From contig NZ_JALAMO010000002.1 in NCBI RefSeq assembly GCF_026790065.1, forward strand, positions 1 to 64,000: a stretch of DNA of 64,000 nucleotides, read 5' to 3'. Shown here one piece after another: positions 16,373 through 26,212 of this stretch. This stretch comes from Bacillus sp. N13C7. GTDB lineage: Bacteria > Bacillota > Bacilli > Bacillales > Bacillaceae. How positions within the stretch are numbered: the first letter of the stretch is position 1; each line of letters starts with the position of its first letter. Position numbers and translations under genes: made by a program. The notes under the pieces are model-generated. The model was not told the origin of the DNA, did no database searches, and saw only the letters and a program-made list of their open reading frames with translations.

Positions 16373-17589
16373 TATCCCCTTTTTTTTGCAGGCTGAACAT
16401 CAGGCTTCCATTTAAATACCATGTTCAGCAGGCGGTAGATTCGTTTTGATTCCTTTGTTAAAAGGGGTCCTAAAATCGCCAGTATGAGGACATATAATGC
16501 CGCAAATGGCTTTAATGTAGCTGACAGGCCGCCGGCTATCCCGAGATTGGCAACGATAATCGAAAACTCGCCCCGTGATACGATCGTCAGGCCGATATTC
16601 GATGAAGCTTTATGGGAAAGCCCTGCGCGCCGTCCTGCCACCATTCCGGCGATAAAGTTCCCGAGGATGGTCAAAATCACTGCTCCCAGCGCAAGCCAAA
16701 CCGCTTCACCGAGCGAAAACGGGTCGATGCTGAGTCCGAAGCTGAAAAAGAACATTGCTCCAAAGAAGTCGCGAAACGGAACAACTAGATGCTCAATCCG
16801 GTCAGAATGCTCTGTTTCAGAAAAAACCAAACCGAGCAGCAACGCGCCAATCGCTTCTGCTACATGAATCGTCTCTGAAAACCCGGCGATAAAAAAGAGT
16901 GCGGCAAAAATGACGATAATAAACACTTCATTTGAGCGAATATCCAACAGTTTATTCAACAGCGGCGGGAGCTTTCTGGCTGCAATAAAGAACAGCAGCA
17001 TATAACCGAAGGCGATCAAAATGGACAAGAGCGCACTCCCTACGGATGTCGCATCACCTAGCACAAGGCCGGACACAACCGACAAATACACGGCAAGGAA
17101 TATATCCTCGAACATAATGATGCCAAGAATCAGCTCGGTTTCCGGATTGGCCGTTCTTTTTAAATCAACGAGCACTTTTGCGACAATTGCACTTGACGAG
17201 ATTGTGATGACGCCTGCGAGGACGAGGACTTCCAGAAAGGAAAACCCGGTGATAAACCCATAAAGCATTCCGAGGCTGAAATTAATCAAGATATAAATCG
17301 TTCCGCCGATTGCGATTGATTTTCCGGATTTGATTAATTTTCCAACGGAGAATTCGAGTCCGAGATAGAAAAGGAGGAACAGCACACCCATCCGTCCGAA
17401 AAACTCGATAATTTCACTGCTTTCTATAAATGTAAGGTCGATAATCCCTACTTTCGGCGCGTGCGGTCCAAGCAGCATTCCAAGCACAATCAGAAATGGA
17501 ATAATTGAGAATTTAATTTTATTGGCGATTAGACTGGCAATCGCCACAAGCACAAGTGCAGTCCCGACTTCAAATACAAGATGATCCAT
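16372..17589 (-). CDS. khtU: K+/H+ antiporter subunit KhtU (CPA2 family)
   Basis: Membrane subunit of 405 residues with about 12-13 transmembrane segments and the CPA2 features LFLLFYLGLEF (about residues 70-80) and FFFSFGLSIDP (~275-285). It expels K+ in exchange for H+. The preceding gene khtT supplies the TrkA-C regulatory subunit, with a seven-base gap between them. Together with khtS they form the khtSTU operon. Confidence 0.92.
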   Translation of the reverse strand: MDHLVFEVGTALVLVAIASLIANKIKFSIIPFLIVLGMLLGPHAPKVGIIDLTFIESSEIIEFFGRMGVLFLLFYLGLEFSVGKLIKSGKSIAIGGTIYILINFSLGMLYGFITGFSFLEVLVLAGVITISSSAIVAKVLVDLKRTANPETELILGIIMFEDIFLAVYLSVVSGLVLGDATSVGSALLSILIAFGYMLLFFIAARKLPPLLNKLLDIRSNEVFIIVIFAALFFIAGFSETIHVAEAIGALLLGLVFSETEHSDRIEHLVVPFRDFFGAMFFFSFGLSIDPFSLGEAVWLALGAVILTILGNFIAGMVAGRRAGLSHKASSNIGLTIVSRGEFSIIVANLGIAGGLSATLKPFAALYVLILAILGPLLTKESKRIYRLLNMVFKWKPDVQPAKKRG

Positions 17590-17596
17590 CGGCCGA

Positions 17597-18094
17597 TCAC
17601 ACGCCCTCTCCAGAAAGAAAATCGTGAATCAGCTTCTTCAGATGCTTTCTTTCACCTGAGAGGACAAGTGTGTCATTTTCTTCAATGACCGAATCGGCTC
17701 CGGGATTTAAAAGCTTCTCCTGGCTGTGTTTGATGATGGCAATCACAGTGACGTCGTAGTTTTGGCGGACATCAAGCTCTCCGAGTGTGCGCCCGATCGA
17801 TTTTGCGCCTTTTTCGACCTTAAACCATTCAATAATGAGATCGCTGAAGGCCATTTCGATGGACTCAAGCGCTTGCGGTTTATAGACCATGCCCCCTAAG
17901 ATGGCAGCAATTTGCCTTGCTTCAGCATCATCCAATGAGATATTGGAAAGAAGCTCATCCGGATCTCGGTCATTAAACCGGTAAATTTCTCTTCTTCCAT
18001 CATCATGAATGATAATCGTCATTTTTTCGTGACTTCTTGTTTCGATTTCAAATTTTTTGCCGATGCCAGGCAAATCATTCTCTTTAATATTCAA
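17597..18094 (-). CDS. khtT: K+/H+ antiporter regulatory subunit KhtT (TrkA-C)
   Basis: Cytoplasmic protein of 165 residues. The C-terminal RCK_C/TrkA-C domain (about 75-160) shows GRTLGELDVRQNYDVTVIAI and LVLSGERKHLKKL. In this family the domain binds c-di-AMP and other ligands to gate KhtU. Starts with TTG after CGGAGGG. Encoded between khtS and khtU. Confidence 0.92.
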   Translation of the reverse strand: MNIKENDLPGIGKKFEIETRSHEKMTIIIHDDGRREIYRFNDRDPDELLSNISLDDAEARQIAAILGGMVYKPQALESIEMAFSDLIIEWFKVEKGAKSIGRTLGELDVRQNYDVTVIAIIKHSQEKLLNPGADSVIEENDTLVLSGERKHLKKLIHDFLSGEGV

Positions 18095-18135
18095 TGAAAA
18101 TCCCTCCGAATGTAGTGTTGGCTAAATGGGGTAAG

Positions 18136-18474
18136 TTACAAACAAAACGTGAACATGTATATTCGGAGGTAATTAGACTGGTATTTGACAGGAACGGCAC
18201 AGACCTTTTCCAGCCTGTTTATCAGCGGTTCGTCAAGAGGTTTGACAGACAGCTGCCTGACAGATTGCGCCAGCGGGCTGTACTCTTTGATCAGCTCTGC
18301 CGGATACATGCTGCCCGGCGACGGCGTTTTGGCCGATTGTGTTTCCTGCGGATATGAGGACATAGGCACATAGCTGTCAGTGCTTGCTTCAAGCTGGGAA
18401 GGCAGAACCACGTCCGAAGGGGGAAAGTACACCATAAATAAACTTAGCAGAAAACTGATCAGCAATTTATCCAT
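18136..18474 (-). CDS. khtS: KhtS, small protein of the K+/H+ antiporter operon
   Basis: Protein of 112 residues. It begins MDKLLISFLLSLFMVYF, a signal-anchor or signal peptide, followed by a Ser/Pro/Thr-rich linker. The ATG at 18474 has AAAGGAGGG upstream. First gene of khtSTU; its role is less well defined than those of T and U. Confidence 0.75.
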   Translation of the reverse strand: MDKLLISFLLSLFMVYFPPSDVVLPSQLEASTDSYVPMSSYPQETQSAKTPSPGSMYPAELIKEYSPLAQSVRQLSVKPLDEPLINRLEKVCAVPVKYQSNYLRIYMFTFCL

Positions 18475-18659
18475 GTTCCTTCCCTCCTTTCTCATCCTGA
18501 TATCCCTTCTTTTTCACTATATAAAACTTTATGTTTTCATTCAAACAATATGCATTTTTCAGTATCTATTGACCTTGAAAAATAAAAAGGTTTATTTGAG
18601 AGTGGCGGGGAATGTATAGGAGAAAGAAAAAAGAAAGCGTATACATGGAGGTGCTTCAT

Positions 18660-19427
18660 ATGGAGTTTATTCAATATGAATGTAATGGGGCCGTAGCAGA
18701 GATTATCCTGAATCGACCTGACGCCCATCATGCCTTGAATGAACAAATGCTGTCTGAATTGAAGGAAGCGGTCGAAATGGCGGCTGCAAGCGAGGCGCTC
18801 ATCGTTCTCCTGAGAGGAAGCGGGAAAGGTTTTTCGGCCGGCGGAGACATCCGAATGATGACATCAGAGCATGACCCTGATCAATTTAAGCAACTGATGG
18901 ATACGATTGAGGCTGTCACTCTGACGCTATATCAGATGAAGAAAGTGACAATTGCAGCTATTCACGGCGCTGCTGCGGGATTGGGCCTGAGTTTGGCACT
19001 TTGCACTGACATTGTGCTCGCGGAAAAAAACGCCGTTCTCGCGATGAATTTTATCGGCATTGGGCTTGTTCCGGATGGCGGAGGTCATTATTTGCTGAAG
19101 AAAAGAATTGGGGAGGCGAAGGCGAAAAAGCTGATTTGGAGCGGGAAAAAACTTTCCGCCGCGGAAGCCGCCGATATGGGCCTTCTGGATGGGACATTTG
19201 CCGGAGACCCTGCGGAAGGCGCAAGGCCCTTTATCGAAACCCTGATGGCCTCACCTCTATTGGCGATGATCGAGACGAAAGCCATCTTTCAAAGCCTCCA
19301 GCTTGAAGAACTGAAAAAGGTGCTTTCTCTAGAGCGCAACGCCCAAGAAAAAATGAGAAGGACCAAGGATCACCAAGAAGGAATCCGTGCCTTTTTAGAA
19401 AAACGGGAGCCGAAGTTCCAAGTGTAA
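18660..19427 (+). CDS. yhaR: enoyl-CoA hydratase/isomerase YhaR
   Basis: Crotonase-fold protein of 255 residues. The oxyanion-hole and CoA motif FSAGGDIRMM lies at ~62-71 and HGAAAGLGLSLALCTD at ~103-118. It probably acts on an acyl-CoA in fatty-acid breakdown or a related pathway. The crotonase catalytic Glu pair is not clearly both present. The ATG at 18660 follows GGAGGTG. Single gene, divergent from khtS. Confidence 0.85.
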   Translation: MEFIQYECNGAVAEIILNRPDAHHALNEQMLSELKEAVEMAAASEALIVLLRGSGKGFSAGGDIRMMTSEHDPDQFKQLMDTIEAVTLTLYQMKKVTIAAIHGAAAGLGLSLALCTDIVLAEKNAVLAMNFIGIGLVPDGGGHYLLKKRIGEAKAKKLIWSGKKLSAAEAADMGLLDGTFAGDPAEGARPFIETLMASPLLAMIETKAIFQSLQLEELKKVLSLERNAQEKMRRTKDHQEGIRAFLEKREPKFQV

Positions 19428-19447
19428 CAGATCAGCCGGGAAGCTGA

Positions 19448-19633
19448 TCATCTGTGAAACAAAATCAGCTTTCCGGCTGCATTAACTAAACGATGGGTAT
19501 GACTGAGAAGCTCTTTTTCTTTTAACAGGGCTTCACCATGCGTTTTTGCCGCTTCTTCATTTTCAGCCTCGAATCGCTCATTTACCAGTGTTGTTCCCGC
19601 AGGATCAAAAGCTGTAAGGAAATAATCAGCCAT
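19448..19633 (-). CDS. yhzD: small YhzD-like protein
   Basis: Protein of 61 residues (MADYFLTAFDPAGTTLVNE...) with beta-strand then charged helix (AENEEAAKTHGEALLKE). Ribosome site GGAGGG. The length and N-terminus fit the YhzD family; the symbol is given with moderate confidence. Function unknown. Convergent with yhaR. Confidence 0.6.
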   Translation of the reverse strand: MADYFLTAFDPAGTTLVNERFEAENEEAAKTHGEALLKEKELLSHTHRLVNAAGKLILFHR

Positions 19634-19758
19634 AGGTTTCCCTCCATTTACAAGATTTATCGTTCTTTCTTCAATTATATTCTAAACAGGGAATCAAAAT
19701 CCTTTATTATGTTTCCTCCAAAATTAGTATATAATGGGTCAGGGAAGGAGGAGATTAA

Positions 19759-20655
19759 GTGCTAACGATTGATCATGTCACGAAGACATTTGGAGATTAT
19801 AAGGCCGTTGACGGATTAGACTTAGACATTCCGGAGCAGCAAATGTTCGGTCTTTTAGGCGCAAACGGAGCGGGAAAAACGACGACATTTCGCATGATCC
19901 TTGGCTTATTAAGCATTACAGAGGGCTCAATCAGCTGGAAGGGCCGCCCTGTGAATTACAGTATCAGCAACAAAATCGGTTATTTGCCGGAAGAACGGGG
20001 CCTTTATCCGAAAATGAAGGTAAAGGATCAGCTTGTCTATCTTGCCAGATTAAAAGGGATGGAGAAGCGGGAGGCTGTAAAAGAGCTCGGCACATGGCTT
20101 GAACGCTTCAATATAACAAATTACGAGAATAAGAAGGTGGAGGAGCTTTCAAAAGGAAACCAGCAGAAAATCCAATTCATTTCGGCTGTTTTGCATAAGC
20201 CTGAGCTGCTGATTCTTGATGAGCCATTCAGCGGCCTGGACCCTGTCAATGTTGAGCTGTTAAAAGAGGCTGTGATCTCGCTGAAAAACAGCGGTGTTTC
20301 TATTTTATTTTCAAGCCATCGCATGGAGCATGTGGAGGAGCTTTGTGAGAACCTTTGCATATTGCAGAAAGGAAAACCGGTTGTGCAAGGCAAGCTGAAG
20401 GAGATCAAGCGTTCCTTCGGAAAAAAGAATGTTACCATTCACTCCGATGACGATCTGCGTTTTTTGCAGTCTCATGAAGGCATTCTTCAATGGAAGGAAA
20501 CGGCCGGCGGCGTCAAGCTGCAGATTGCCAATGAAGACATCTCTCAAGAGATTTTTGCTTTGCTCCAAGGGAAAGGGTTCATCAGAAAGTTCGAGCTTGA
20601 AGAGCCGTCACTGCATGATATTTTTATAGAAAAGGTGGGGGCCGTCTATGAATAA
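19759..20655 (+). CDS. yhaQ: ABC transporter ATP-binding protein YhaQ (NatA-like)
   Basis: ATPase of 298 residues: Walker A GANGAGKTT (residues ~34-42), signature LSKGNQQKIQF (~129), Walker B LLILDEPFSGLDP (~151), and a ~75-residue C-terminal extension typical of NatA/drug-exporter ATPases. Partner permease yhaP overlaps by eight bases. Starts with GTG after GGAAGGAGGAG; a TATAAT lies at 19730-19735. Probably exports Na+ or another cation or compound, by similarity to NatAB. Confidence 0.9.
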   Translation: MLTIDHVTKTFGDYKAVDGLDLDIPEQQMFGLLGANGAGKTTTFRMILGLLSITEGSISWKGRPVNYSISNKIGYLPEERGLYPKMKVKDQLVYLARLKGMEKREAVKELGTWLERFNITNYENKKVEELSKGNQQKIQFISAVLHKPELLILDEPFSGLDPVNVELLKEAVISLKNSGVSILFSSHRMEHVEELCENLCILQKGKPVVQGKLKEIKRSFGKKNVTIHSDDDLRFLQSHEGILQWKETAGGVKLQIANEDISQEIFALLQGKGFIRKFELEEPSLHDIFIEKVGAVYE

Positions 20656-21907
20656 ATTTTGGATCATGCTTTCTCATACATATAAAAATAAGATTATGGC
20701 AAAATCCTTTATTATTTCGACTGTCATCACGGTACTGCTTGTTTTAGTTGTAACGAATCTGGAGTCGATTATTTCTCTGTTTCAAGGTGATGACGCCAAA
20801 GAAAAAATCGCTGTTGTTGATGAAACAAACGAATTATACCCGATTTTCTCGAAGCAGCTGAAGGCGATTGATACAAACGGCGATCTTGATGTAAAGCAGT
20901 CGAAGAAATCGGAGGATGAGGTTACAAAGCAAGTCAAAGATGAAACGTTTGACGGCATGCTCATCATCAAAAGAGATGAAAAAGGAACCATTTCAGGAAC
21001 GTATAAAGCGTTAACGATTTCTGATGAAAGCACGTATCAAACGCTGCAGCAGGCCTTGACGCAAACCAAAACGGCTGTCGGAACGGCGGAGCTCGGCGTT
21101 TCGCAGGAAACAATCAGCAGCCTTTATGCGCCCGTTACTGTTGGGCAGGAGGCGCTGAAAGAGGGAGCCAAGTCTGAGGAAGAGCTGGGCCAGACGGTAG
21201 GACTCGTTTATATCATGCTGTTCGTCATTTATTTCTCTGTGATTATGTATGCCAGCATGATTGCGATGGAGGTCGCAACTGAAAAATCATCGCGTGTCAT
21301 GGAAATTCTCATCTCAAGCATGCCGCCGATTCAGCAGATGTTTGCAAAGCTGCTTGGCATCGGGCTCGTCGGGATCACTCAGCTTGCTGTCATTATAGCA
21401 GCCGGCTCTCTGTCGCTTAAGCTGAACAAAACGAGCGACACGGCTTCATCTGTCGGCGGATTCCTTAACCTGACCGACGTTTCAGCAACGACTGTTATTT
21501 ATGCTGTGATTTTCTTTTTGCTCGGATACTTTTTATACGCGACACTCGCCGCGTTTCTCGGCAGTGTCGTCAGCAGAATAGAGGACGTGCAGCAAACGAT
21601 CACGCCGATGACGCTTTTGGTGGTCGCCGGTTTTATGATCGCGATGTTCGGCTTGAATGCACCTGATGCAGGATTTATTACGGTAACCTCGTTTATTCCG
21701 TTTTTCACGCCAATGATTATGTTCCTGCGCGTCGGCATGCTTGATATTCCGTTTTGGCAGGCGGCTGCAGGAATCGGAATCACACTGCTCACTATTGTCA
21801 TACTGGCAGTCATCGGCGCCAGAATTTACAAAGGCGGTGTGTTGATTTACGGCAACTCAAGCGCGTTCAAAGCGATCAAACAAGCACTTCGTTTAGCGAA
21901 AAATTGA
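20648..21907 (+). CDS. yhaP: ABC transporter permease YhaP (NatB-like)
   Basis: Protein of 419 residues: one N-terminal helix (~17-38), a ~140-residue extracytoplasmic domain, then about five helices from residue ~180 onward. This is the ABC-2 / NatB layout. Works with YhaQ. A terminator follows at 21913-21947. Confidence 0.88.
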   Translation: MNKFWIMLSHTYKNKIMAKSFIISTVITVLLVLVVTNLESIISLFQGDDAKEKIAVVDETNELYPIFSKQLKAIDTNGDLDVKQSKKSEDEVTKQVKDETFDGMLIIKRDEKGTISGTYKALTISDESTYQTLQQALTQTKTAVGTAELGVSQETISSLYAPVTVGQEALKEGAKSEEELGQTVGLVYIMLFVIYFSVIMYASMIAMEVATEKSSRVMEILISSMPPIQQMFAKLLGIGLVGITQLAVIIAAGSLSLKLNKTSDTASSVGGFLNLTDVSATTVIYAVIFFLLGYFLYATLAAFLGSVVSRIEDVQQTITPMTLLVVAGFMIAMFGLNAPDAGFITVTSFIPFFTPMIMFLRVGMLDIPFWQAAAGIGITLLTIVILAVIGARIYKGGVLIYGNSSAFKAIKQALRLAKN

Positions 21908-21912
21908 TGAAA

Positions 21913-21947
21913 AAACAGCCTGGGGTTTCTCAGGCTGTTTCTTTTTT
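21913..21947 (+). terminator. terminator of yhaQP
   Basis: AAACAGCCTG/CAGGCTGTTT stem, then T-run. Confidence 0.8.
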
Positions 21948-21950
21948 GAC

Positions 21951-21984
21951 AGAACGTGCATTCGTAAGAATTCGGTGCTAAAAT
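21951..21984 (+). promoter_or_regulatory. yhaO promoter with LexA-type box
   Basis: AGAACGTGCATTCG (21951-21964) resembles the LexA consensus CGAAC-N4-GTTCG with changes at two positions. An extended -10 TGC-TAAAAT lies at 21976-21984, so the box covers the -35 region. Matches the known DNA-damage control of yhaONM, as I recall. Confidence 0.55.
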
Positions 21985-22013
21985 AAGGGTACTTCATCCT
22001 GGAAAGGAGCAGA

Positions 22014-23240
22014 ATGTTGACTGATCTAACCTTTATTCATGCGGCAGATCTTCATCTTGACAGCCCGTTTTACGGGATATCGCACCTGCCGGAACCGATT
22101 TTTGCCCGGATTAAAGAAAGCACGTTTGCTAGCGTGAGATATATAATAGACGCCGCAGTGAGAGAAAACGTTGATTTCATTTTGCTGGCGGGAGATCTAT
22201 TTGACGAAGCCAATCGAAGCTTAAAGGCCCAGCTCTTTTTGAAAAAACAGTTTGAAAGACTCAGAGAGTGCGGGATTTCAGTTTATGTGATCTTTGGGAA
22301 CCACGATCATCTGGGCGGGGAGTGGACGCCGATTGAATGGCCGGAGAATGTCCACATTTTTGCATCCGCTGATCCTGAAGAAAAATCGTTTTATAAGGAA
22401 GGCAGGCGCATAGCAAGCATTTACGGCTTCAGCTACCAGGCCAGAGCCGTAACGGAAAATCAAGCCGCCCGTTATCGGAGATCGACTGACGCGCCGTTTC
22501 ATATCGGTATGCTCCACGGCACGCTATCAGGAGCTGAAGGGCACGATCCGTATTGCCCGTTTACACATGACGATCTTATGAAAAGCGGGATGGATTATTG
22601 GGCACTTGGCCACATACATAAACGCCAGGTTCTTTCTGCCGAGCATCCGGCAGTCATTTATCCGGGAAACACGCAAGCGCGCCATATGAAGGAGACGGGA
22701 GATAAAGGCTATTATCTCGTTCGTGTGACAAACGGAGACATTTCTTATGAATTCCAGAAAGCGCACGATGTGCTGTGGGAAAAAGTGGCAGTTGATGTGA
22801 CAGAGGCAAAGAATATGACCGCCCTTTTCCAAATGGTTGAGGACACGTTTTCGAAGATGCGGACAAAGGGCAGCCCTGTTTGTGTAAGACTGGTATTACA
22901 AGGGACGGCGCCGGAATGGCTGCTGAAGGCGCCGAGAGGCACTTTGAATGAGCTTCTTGAAACGTTTCAGGAGCAGGAGGCGGAGGAAGAACACTTCATT
23001 TGGCCGCTTGCATTAGAAGATGAGACGCAACAAGAAACAAACCTAACAGACCTTGATCCTTTTTTTGGCGGTTTATTGGAAGACATTGATCGCAGTGATT
23101 TATCAGACGTGCTGGAAGGGCTTGAGCGGCACCCTGTGTATAGAAGGCACGCGGACCGGTTTAGCCAAGAGGAGGTAAAGGAAATAAAAGAACAGGCACA
23201 GATTTTATTGAAAAGACAGCTTAAGGTGCATGAAATATGA
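22014..23240 (+). CDS. yhaO: SbcD-like DNA repair metallophosphatase YhaO
   Basis: Protein of 408 residues with all metallophosphoesterase motifs in order: HAADLHLDSPF (~7), LLAGDLFDE (~60), FGNHDHLGG (~95), GMLHG (~165) and LGHIHK (~200). Calcineurin-like nuclease subunit related to SbcD/Mre11, acting with the ATPase YhaN encoded immediately downstream. ATG follows AAAGGAG; a LexA-type box lies upstream. Confidence 0.9.
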   Translation: MLTDLTFIHAADLHLDSPFYGISHLPEPIFARIKESTFASVRYIIDAAVRENVDFILLAGDLFDEANRSLKAQLFLKKQFERLRECGISVYVIFGNHDHLGGEWTPIEWPENVHIFASADPEEKSFYKEGRRIASIYGFSYQARAVTENQAARYRRSTDAPFHIGMLHGTLSGAEGHDPYCPFTHDDLMKSGMDYWALGHIHKRQVLSAEHPAVIYPGNTQARHMKETGDKGYYLVRVTNGDISYEFQKAHDVLWEKVAVDVTEAKNMTALFQMVEDTFSKMRTKGSPVCVRLVLQGTAPEWLLKAPRGTLNELLETFQEQEAEEEHFIWPLALEDETQQETNLTDLDPFFGGLLEDIDRSDLSDVLEGLERHPVYRRHADRFSQEEVKEIKEQAQILLKRQLKVHEI

Positions 23241-23253
23241 GGCGGTGAAAGCT

Positions 23254-26139
23254 TTGCGAATTAAATCTTTACACATTTACCACTATGGGAAATTTTCCAA
23301 TCAGACCTTTCACTTCTCCGCCTCACCTGTCCAATTAATCTACGGATTAAATGAGGCAGGAAAAACGACGATGATGTCCTTTATTGAAAGCATGCTGTTC
23401 GGTTTTCCAAAAACGAAAAAATATGAACCGAAAACAGGCGGTGTCTACGGCGGTGTTCTTGAAGCCGAACATCCTGAGTATGGGGTTGTGAAGATCGAAC
23501 GGACGAAAGGGACTGCCGAGAAGCTGAGAGTGTACACCGAAAAGGGCGAAGTGAAGCATGGAGATTTTTTAAAGCAGCTGTTCCAAGGCACGGACAGGGC
23601 GCTTTATAAAGCCATTTATTCGTTTGACGTATTTGGGCTTCAGGAAATTCACGCCTTTAATCGGGACAAGATTGGGGAGTTTCTGCTGTTTTCCAGCTTG
23701 TTTGGCGCTGAAGCCGTCTCTAAGCTTGATTCAAGGCTGGCCAAGGAAAGCGAAAGGCTCTATAAACCAAACGGGCGAAACCCCCAATTGAATCAGGAGC
23801 TGGAAACGCTGAAGCAGCTGGCAGCGAAGCTGAAGCAGGCTGAGGCAGAGGAAGCGGGCTATCATCAGCTTCTTGAGGAAAAAAGAACGCTTGAAGCCCG
23901 TCTTGAAGCCGCCGAAACCGAATTGAAAGAGGCGGCCGGACATATCCGAATGATTGAGGGAGCGATTGAGCTGAAGCCGCTGCTAAATGAAAAAGCGACG
24001 CTGGAACAGGCGATTGCTCAATATCCGGAACAAGCAAGACAATTTCCGGCTGACGGGCTGCATCAGCTGGAAAAATACGAATCTCATCTTCATCCGAAAT
24101 CAGCACAGCTTGAGGCGCTTCGGGTGAAGATGGCTGAACTGGACAAGCAGATGCAAAAGCTTAACCCGGATAGAGACATATTGGCGAGAGAAACGCTGAT
24201 ACAAGAGCTTTCGGCAGGGTTTCATATGTATCAATCCTACGGAGAACAGCTCGTTGCCATTCAGGCACAGCTGCGCCAGTCGTCTGCACAGGCAGCGGCA
24301 GGGCTGGAACAGCTCAATAAAACGGATGAAAATGAACTCCTGAAGATGAACACGTCATATGACTATGAATGGAAGCTTCAGCAGGCGGTACAGCAGTACG
24401 TGCAGGCCAGGGACAGAAAACGGCAGCTCGATGAGACATTTGAAATTGCCCGGCAGGAGCTGGAAGACACAGAAAAGGCCGTTCGTGCCGCTTCGTCTGC
24501 CATCCTTGAAAACAGCCAAAGAAAAGATAAAGAAGCGGCTCTTAAAGCATATGATGAAGCACAGGGGCAGCATCAGGAGCAAACGAAGCTGAGAGAACAG
24601 CTGAAGTTTTTTGAAAGGCAGCAGGCTAAACAGAAAAAGGCTGTGATGTCAGCCGGCATGTTGTTCATCGTTCTCTTTCTGCTGCTGCAGCAATGGATTC
24701 CCGCCATATGTATCGGCGCAGCCCTTATCGTGTATTGGGTTGCCGCAGGGAAAAAAGCACCGTCTTCCCGAAACCGGGAGGCGAGACTGCCAATGACGGA
24801 TATTTCGCCGGCAGAAGCCGAAGCGCTGCGAGAAGCGCTATGGGAGGATGACCGCAATAAACAGCATCTCATCACACAGCGGGCGGTGCTGCAGCAAAAA
24901 GAGGCGGCGTATGAAAGGGTCATCCAGCAATTTGAACAGTGGGAAACCGATATGGCTCCGTCCTTTGCTCAGGTTGAGCATTTTATGAAGGAGCTCGGAT
25001 TCAAGGAAGATCCGTCTTTTTTGCTTGATGCATACAGCTTAATGAAGGATGTCAAAAAAGAAGTGAATAAAAAGCACGAGCTGACCATTGAAGCAGGCAG
25101 GCTGAGAAAGCACCGGAGAGCATTCGAAGAACGCGTCAGCATGCTTCATCCTGTGAACCAGAGCCAGGACATCTCCATCTCGGATGCCCTTCACACATTG
25201 CGGAAAAGCGTTGAACGAGAAAAAGAAATCGAGAAGCAAAAAAAGGAAATTGAAACAGATATTCATTATACAAAGGAACAGATGCTGGAGCTGGAACAAG
25301 AAATACAGTATTTCCACGCACAGATCGAACAGCTATATGCCGTAGCAGCTGTAAAAGACAGAAATGAATTTTGCGCTATGGCAGACATCAGCAGGGAATT
25401 GAAGGATACGGAGAACAAACGTTATCACGTAAACGCACAGCTGCAAGGCGGACACCCAGAGGAACTTGAACTGGCGGGGGCCAATACGCTTTCTGAATTG
25501 AAAAACCGGCAATTCATTGAGAATGAAAGAAAAGAGCGGCTGACTGAGGAGATCGAACAGCTTCGCAGCCAAATCGCATTGCTCTTGGTCAAACAGGAAC
25601 AATTAGAGGCTTCTGGGCTGGTCTCAGACCTCAAGCTTCAAACCGAAATGCAAAAAGAGCGTGTGAAAGAGACCGCTAAAAAATGGGCCTCCATACAAAT
25701 GATTAAACAGGTGATCAGAAACAAATTGGAGCGGCATAAGAAAGTCGAGCTTCCCCGCCTTTTGGAGACAGCCGGAGAATTTTTCCGCCCGCTGACTGAC
25801 GGAAGCTATCAAACGATTTATTTCTCTGAAACGGATGATTCCATTATGGTCATGAACGGTGATGGAACTGTCTATCATGCCGAAGAACTGTCACAAGGGA
25901 CGTGCGAGCAGCTGTATACAGCGATCCGGTTTGCTCTGGCCGTTACGCGTCAGGATGGGGCCAGGCTTCCGTTCCAGCTTGACGACAGCTTTGTTCACTT
26001 TGATCAGGCCAGGCTGAAACGCGTATTAGACGTTCTTTATGATTTATCTGAAGGCGGACGACAGATTTTGTATTTTACATGCCATGACCATGTAAAAGAT
26101 GCATTTCAAAACAGCCAAATCATCCATTTGGTGTCATAA
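23254..26139 (+). CDS. yhaN: SbcC/Rad50-like ATPase YhaN with central membrane hairpin
   Basis: Large ABC/SMC-like ATPase, about 961 residues. Walker A is GLNEAGKTT (~33-41). Long coiled coils follow at ~155-460 and ~530-830, then the C-terminal lobe with [10 protein letters not shown] (signature, ~883) and [13 protein letters not shown] (Walker B, ~908). At the middle, where Rad50/SbcC has a zinc hook, it instead has two adjacent hydrophobic helices (about 465-500), suggesting membrane attachment. No CxxC hook is present. The TTG at 23254 has GGCGGTG at good spacing. An ATG at 23230 overlapping the yhaO stop is the alternative. Confidence 0.88.
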   Translation: MRIKSLHIYHYGKFSNQTFHFSASPVQLIYGLNEAGKTTMMSFIESMLFGFPKTKKYEPKTGGVYGGVLEAEHPEYGVVKIERTKGTAEKLRVYTEKGEVKHGDFLKQLFQGTDRALYKAIYSFDVFGLQEIHAFNRDKIGEFLLFSSLFGAEAVSKLDSRLAKESERLYKPNGRNPQLNQELETLKQLAAKLKQAEAEEAGYHQLLEEKRTLEARLEAAETELKEAAGHIRMIEGAIELKPLLNEKATLEQAIAQYPEQARQFPADGLHQLEKYESHLHPKSAQLEALRVKMAELDKQMQKLNPDRDILARETLIQELSAGFHMYQSYGEQLVAIQAQLRQSSAQAAAGLEQLNKTDENELLKMNTSYDYEWKLQQAVQQYVQARDRKRQLDETFEIARQELEDTEKAVRAASSAILENSQRKDKEAALKAYDEAQGQHQEQTKLREQLKFFERQQAKQKKAVMSAGMLFIVLFLLLQQWIPAICIGAALIVYWVAAGKKAPSSRNREARLPMTDISPAEAEALREALWEDDRNKQHLITQRAVLQQKEAAYERVIQQFEQWETDMAPSFAQVEHFMKELGFKEDPSFLLDAYSLMKDVKKEVNKKHELTIEAGRLRKHRRAFEERVSMLHPVNQSQDISISDALHTLRKSVEREKEIEKQKKEIETDIHYTKEQMLELEQEIQYFHAQIEQLYAVAAVKDRNEFCAMADISRELKDTENKRYHVNAQLQGGHPEELELAGANTLSELKNRQFIENERKERLTEEIEQLRSQIALLLVKQEQLEASGLVSDLKLQTEMQKERVKETAKKWASIQMIKQVIRNKLERHKKVELPRLLETAGEFFRPLTDGSYQTIYFSETDDSIMVMNGDGTVYHAEELSQGTCEQLYTAIRFALAVTRQDGARLPFQLDDSFVHFDQARLKRVLDVLYDLSEGGRQILYFTCHDHVKDAFQNSQIIHLVS

Positions 26140-26212
26140 AAGAGGTTCTATAGCTGTAAATCGGTATGTGATATACTGGTATTATGTAAGATACGGAGGG
26201 AGCTTTAATAGA

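Noticed and set aside
19428-19447. Terminator between yhaR and the yhzD-like gene
   Set aside because: An inverted repeat (GATCAGC/GCTGATC, about 19430-19450) exists but there is no T-run on either strand, so I do not call a terminator.
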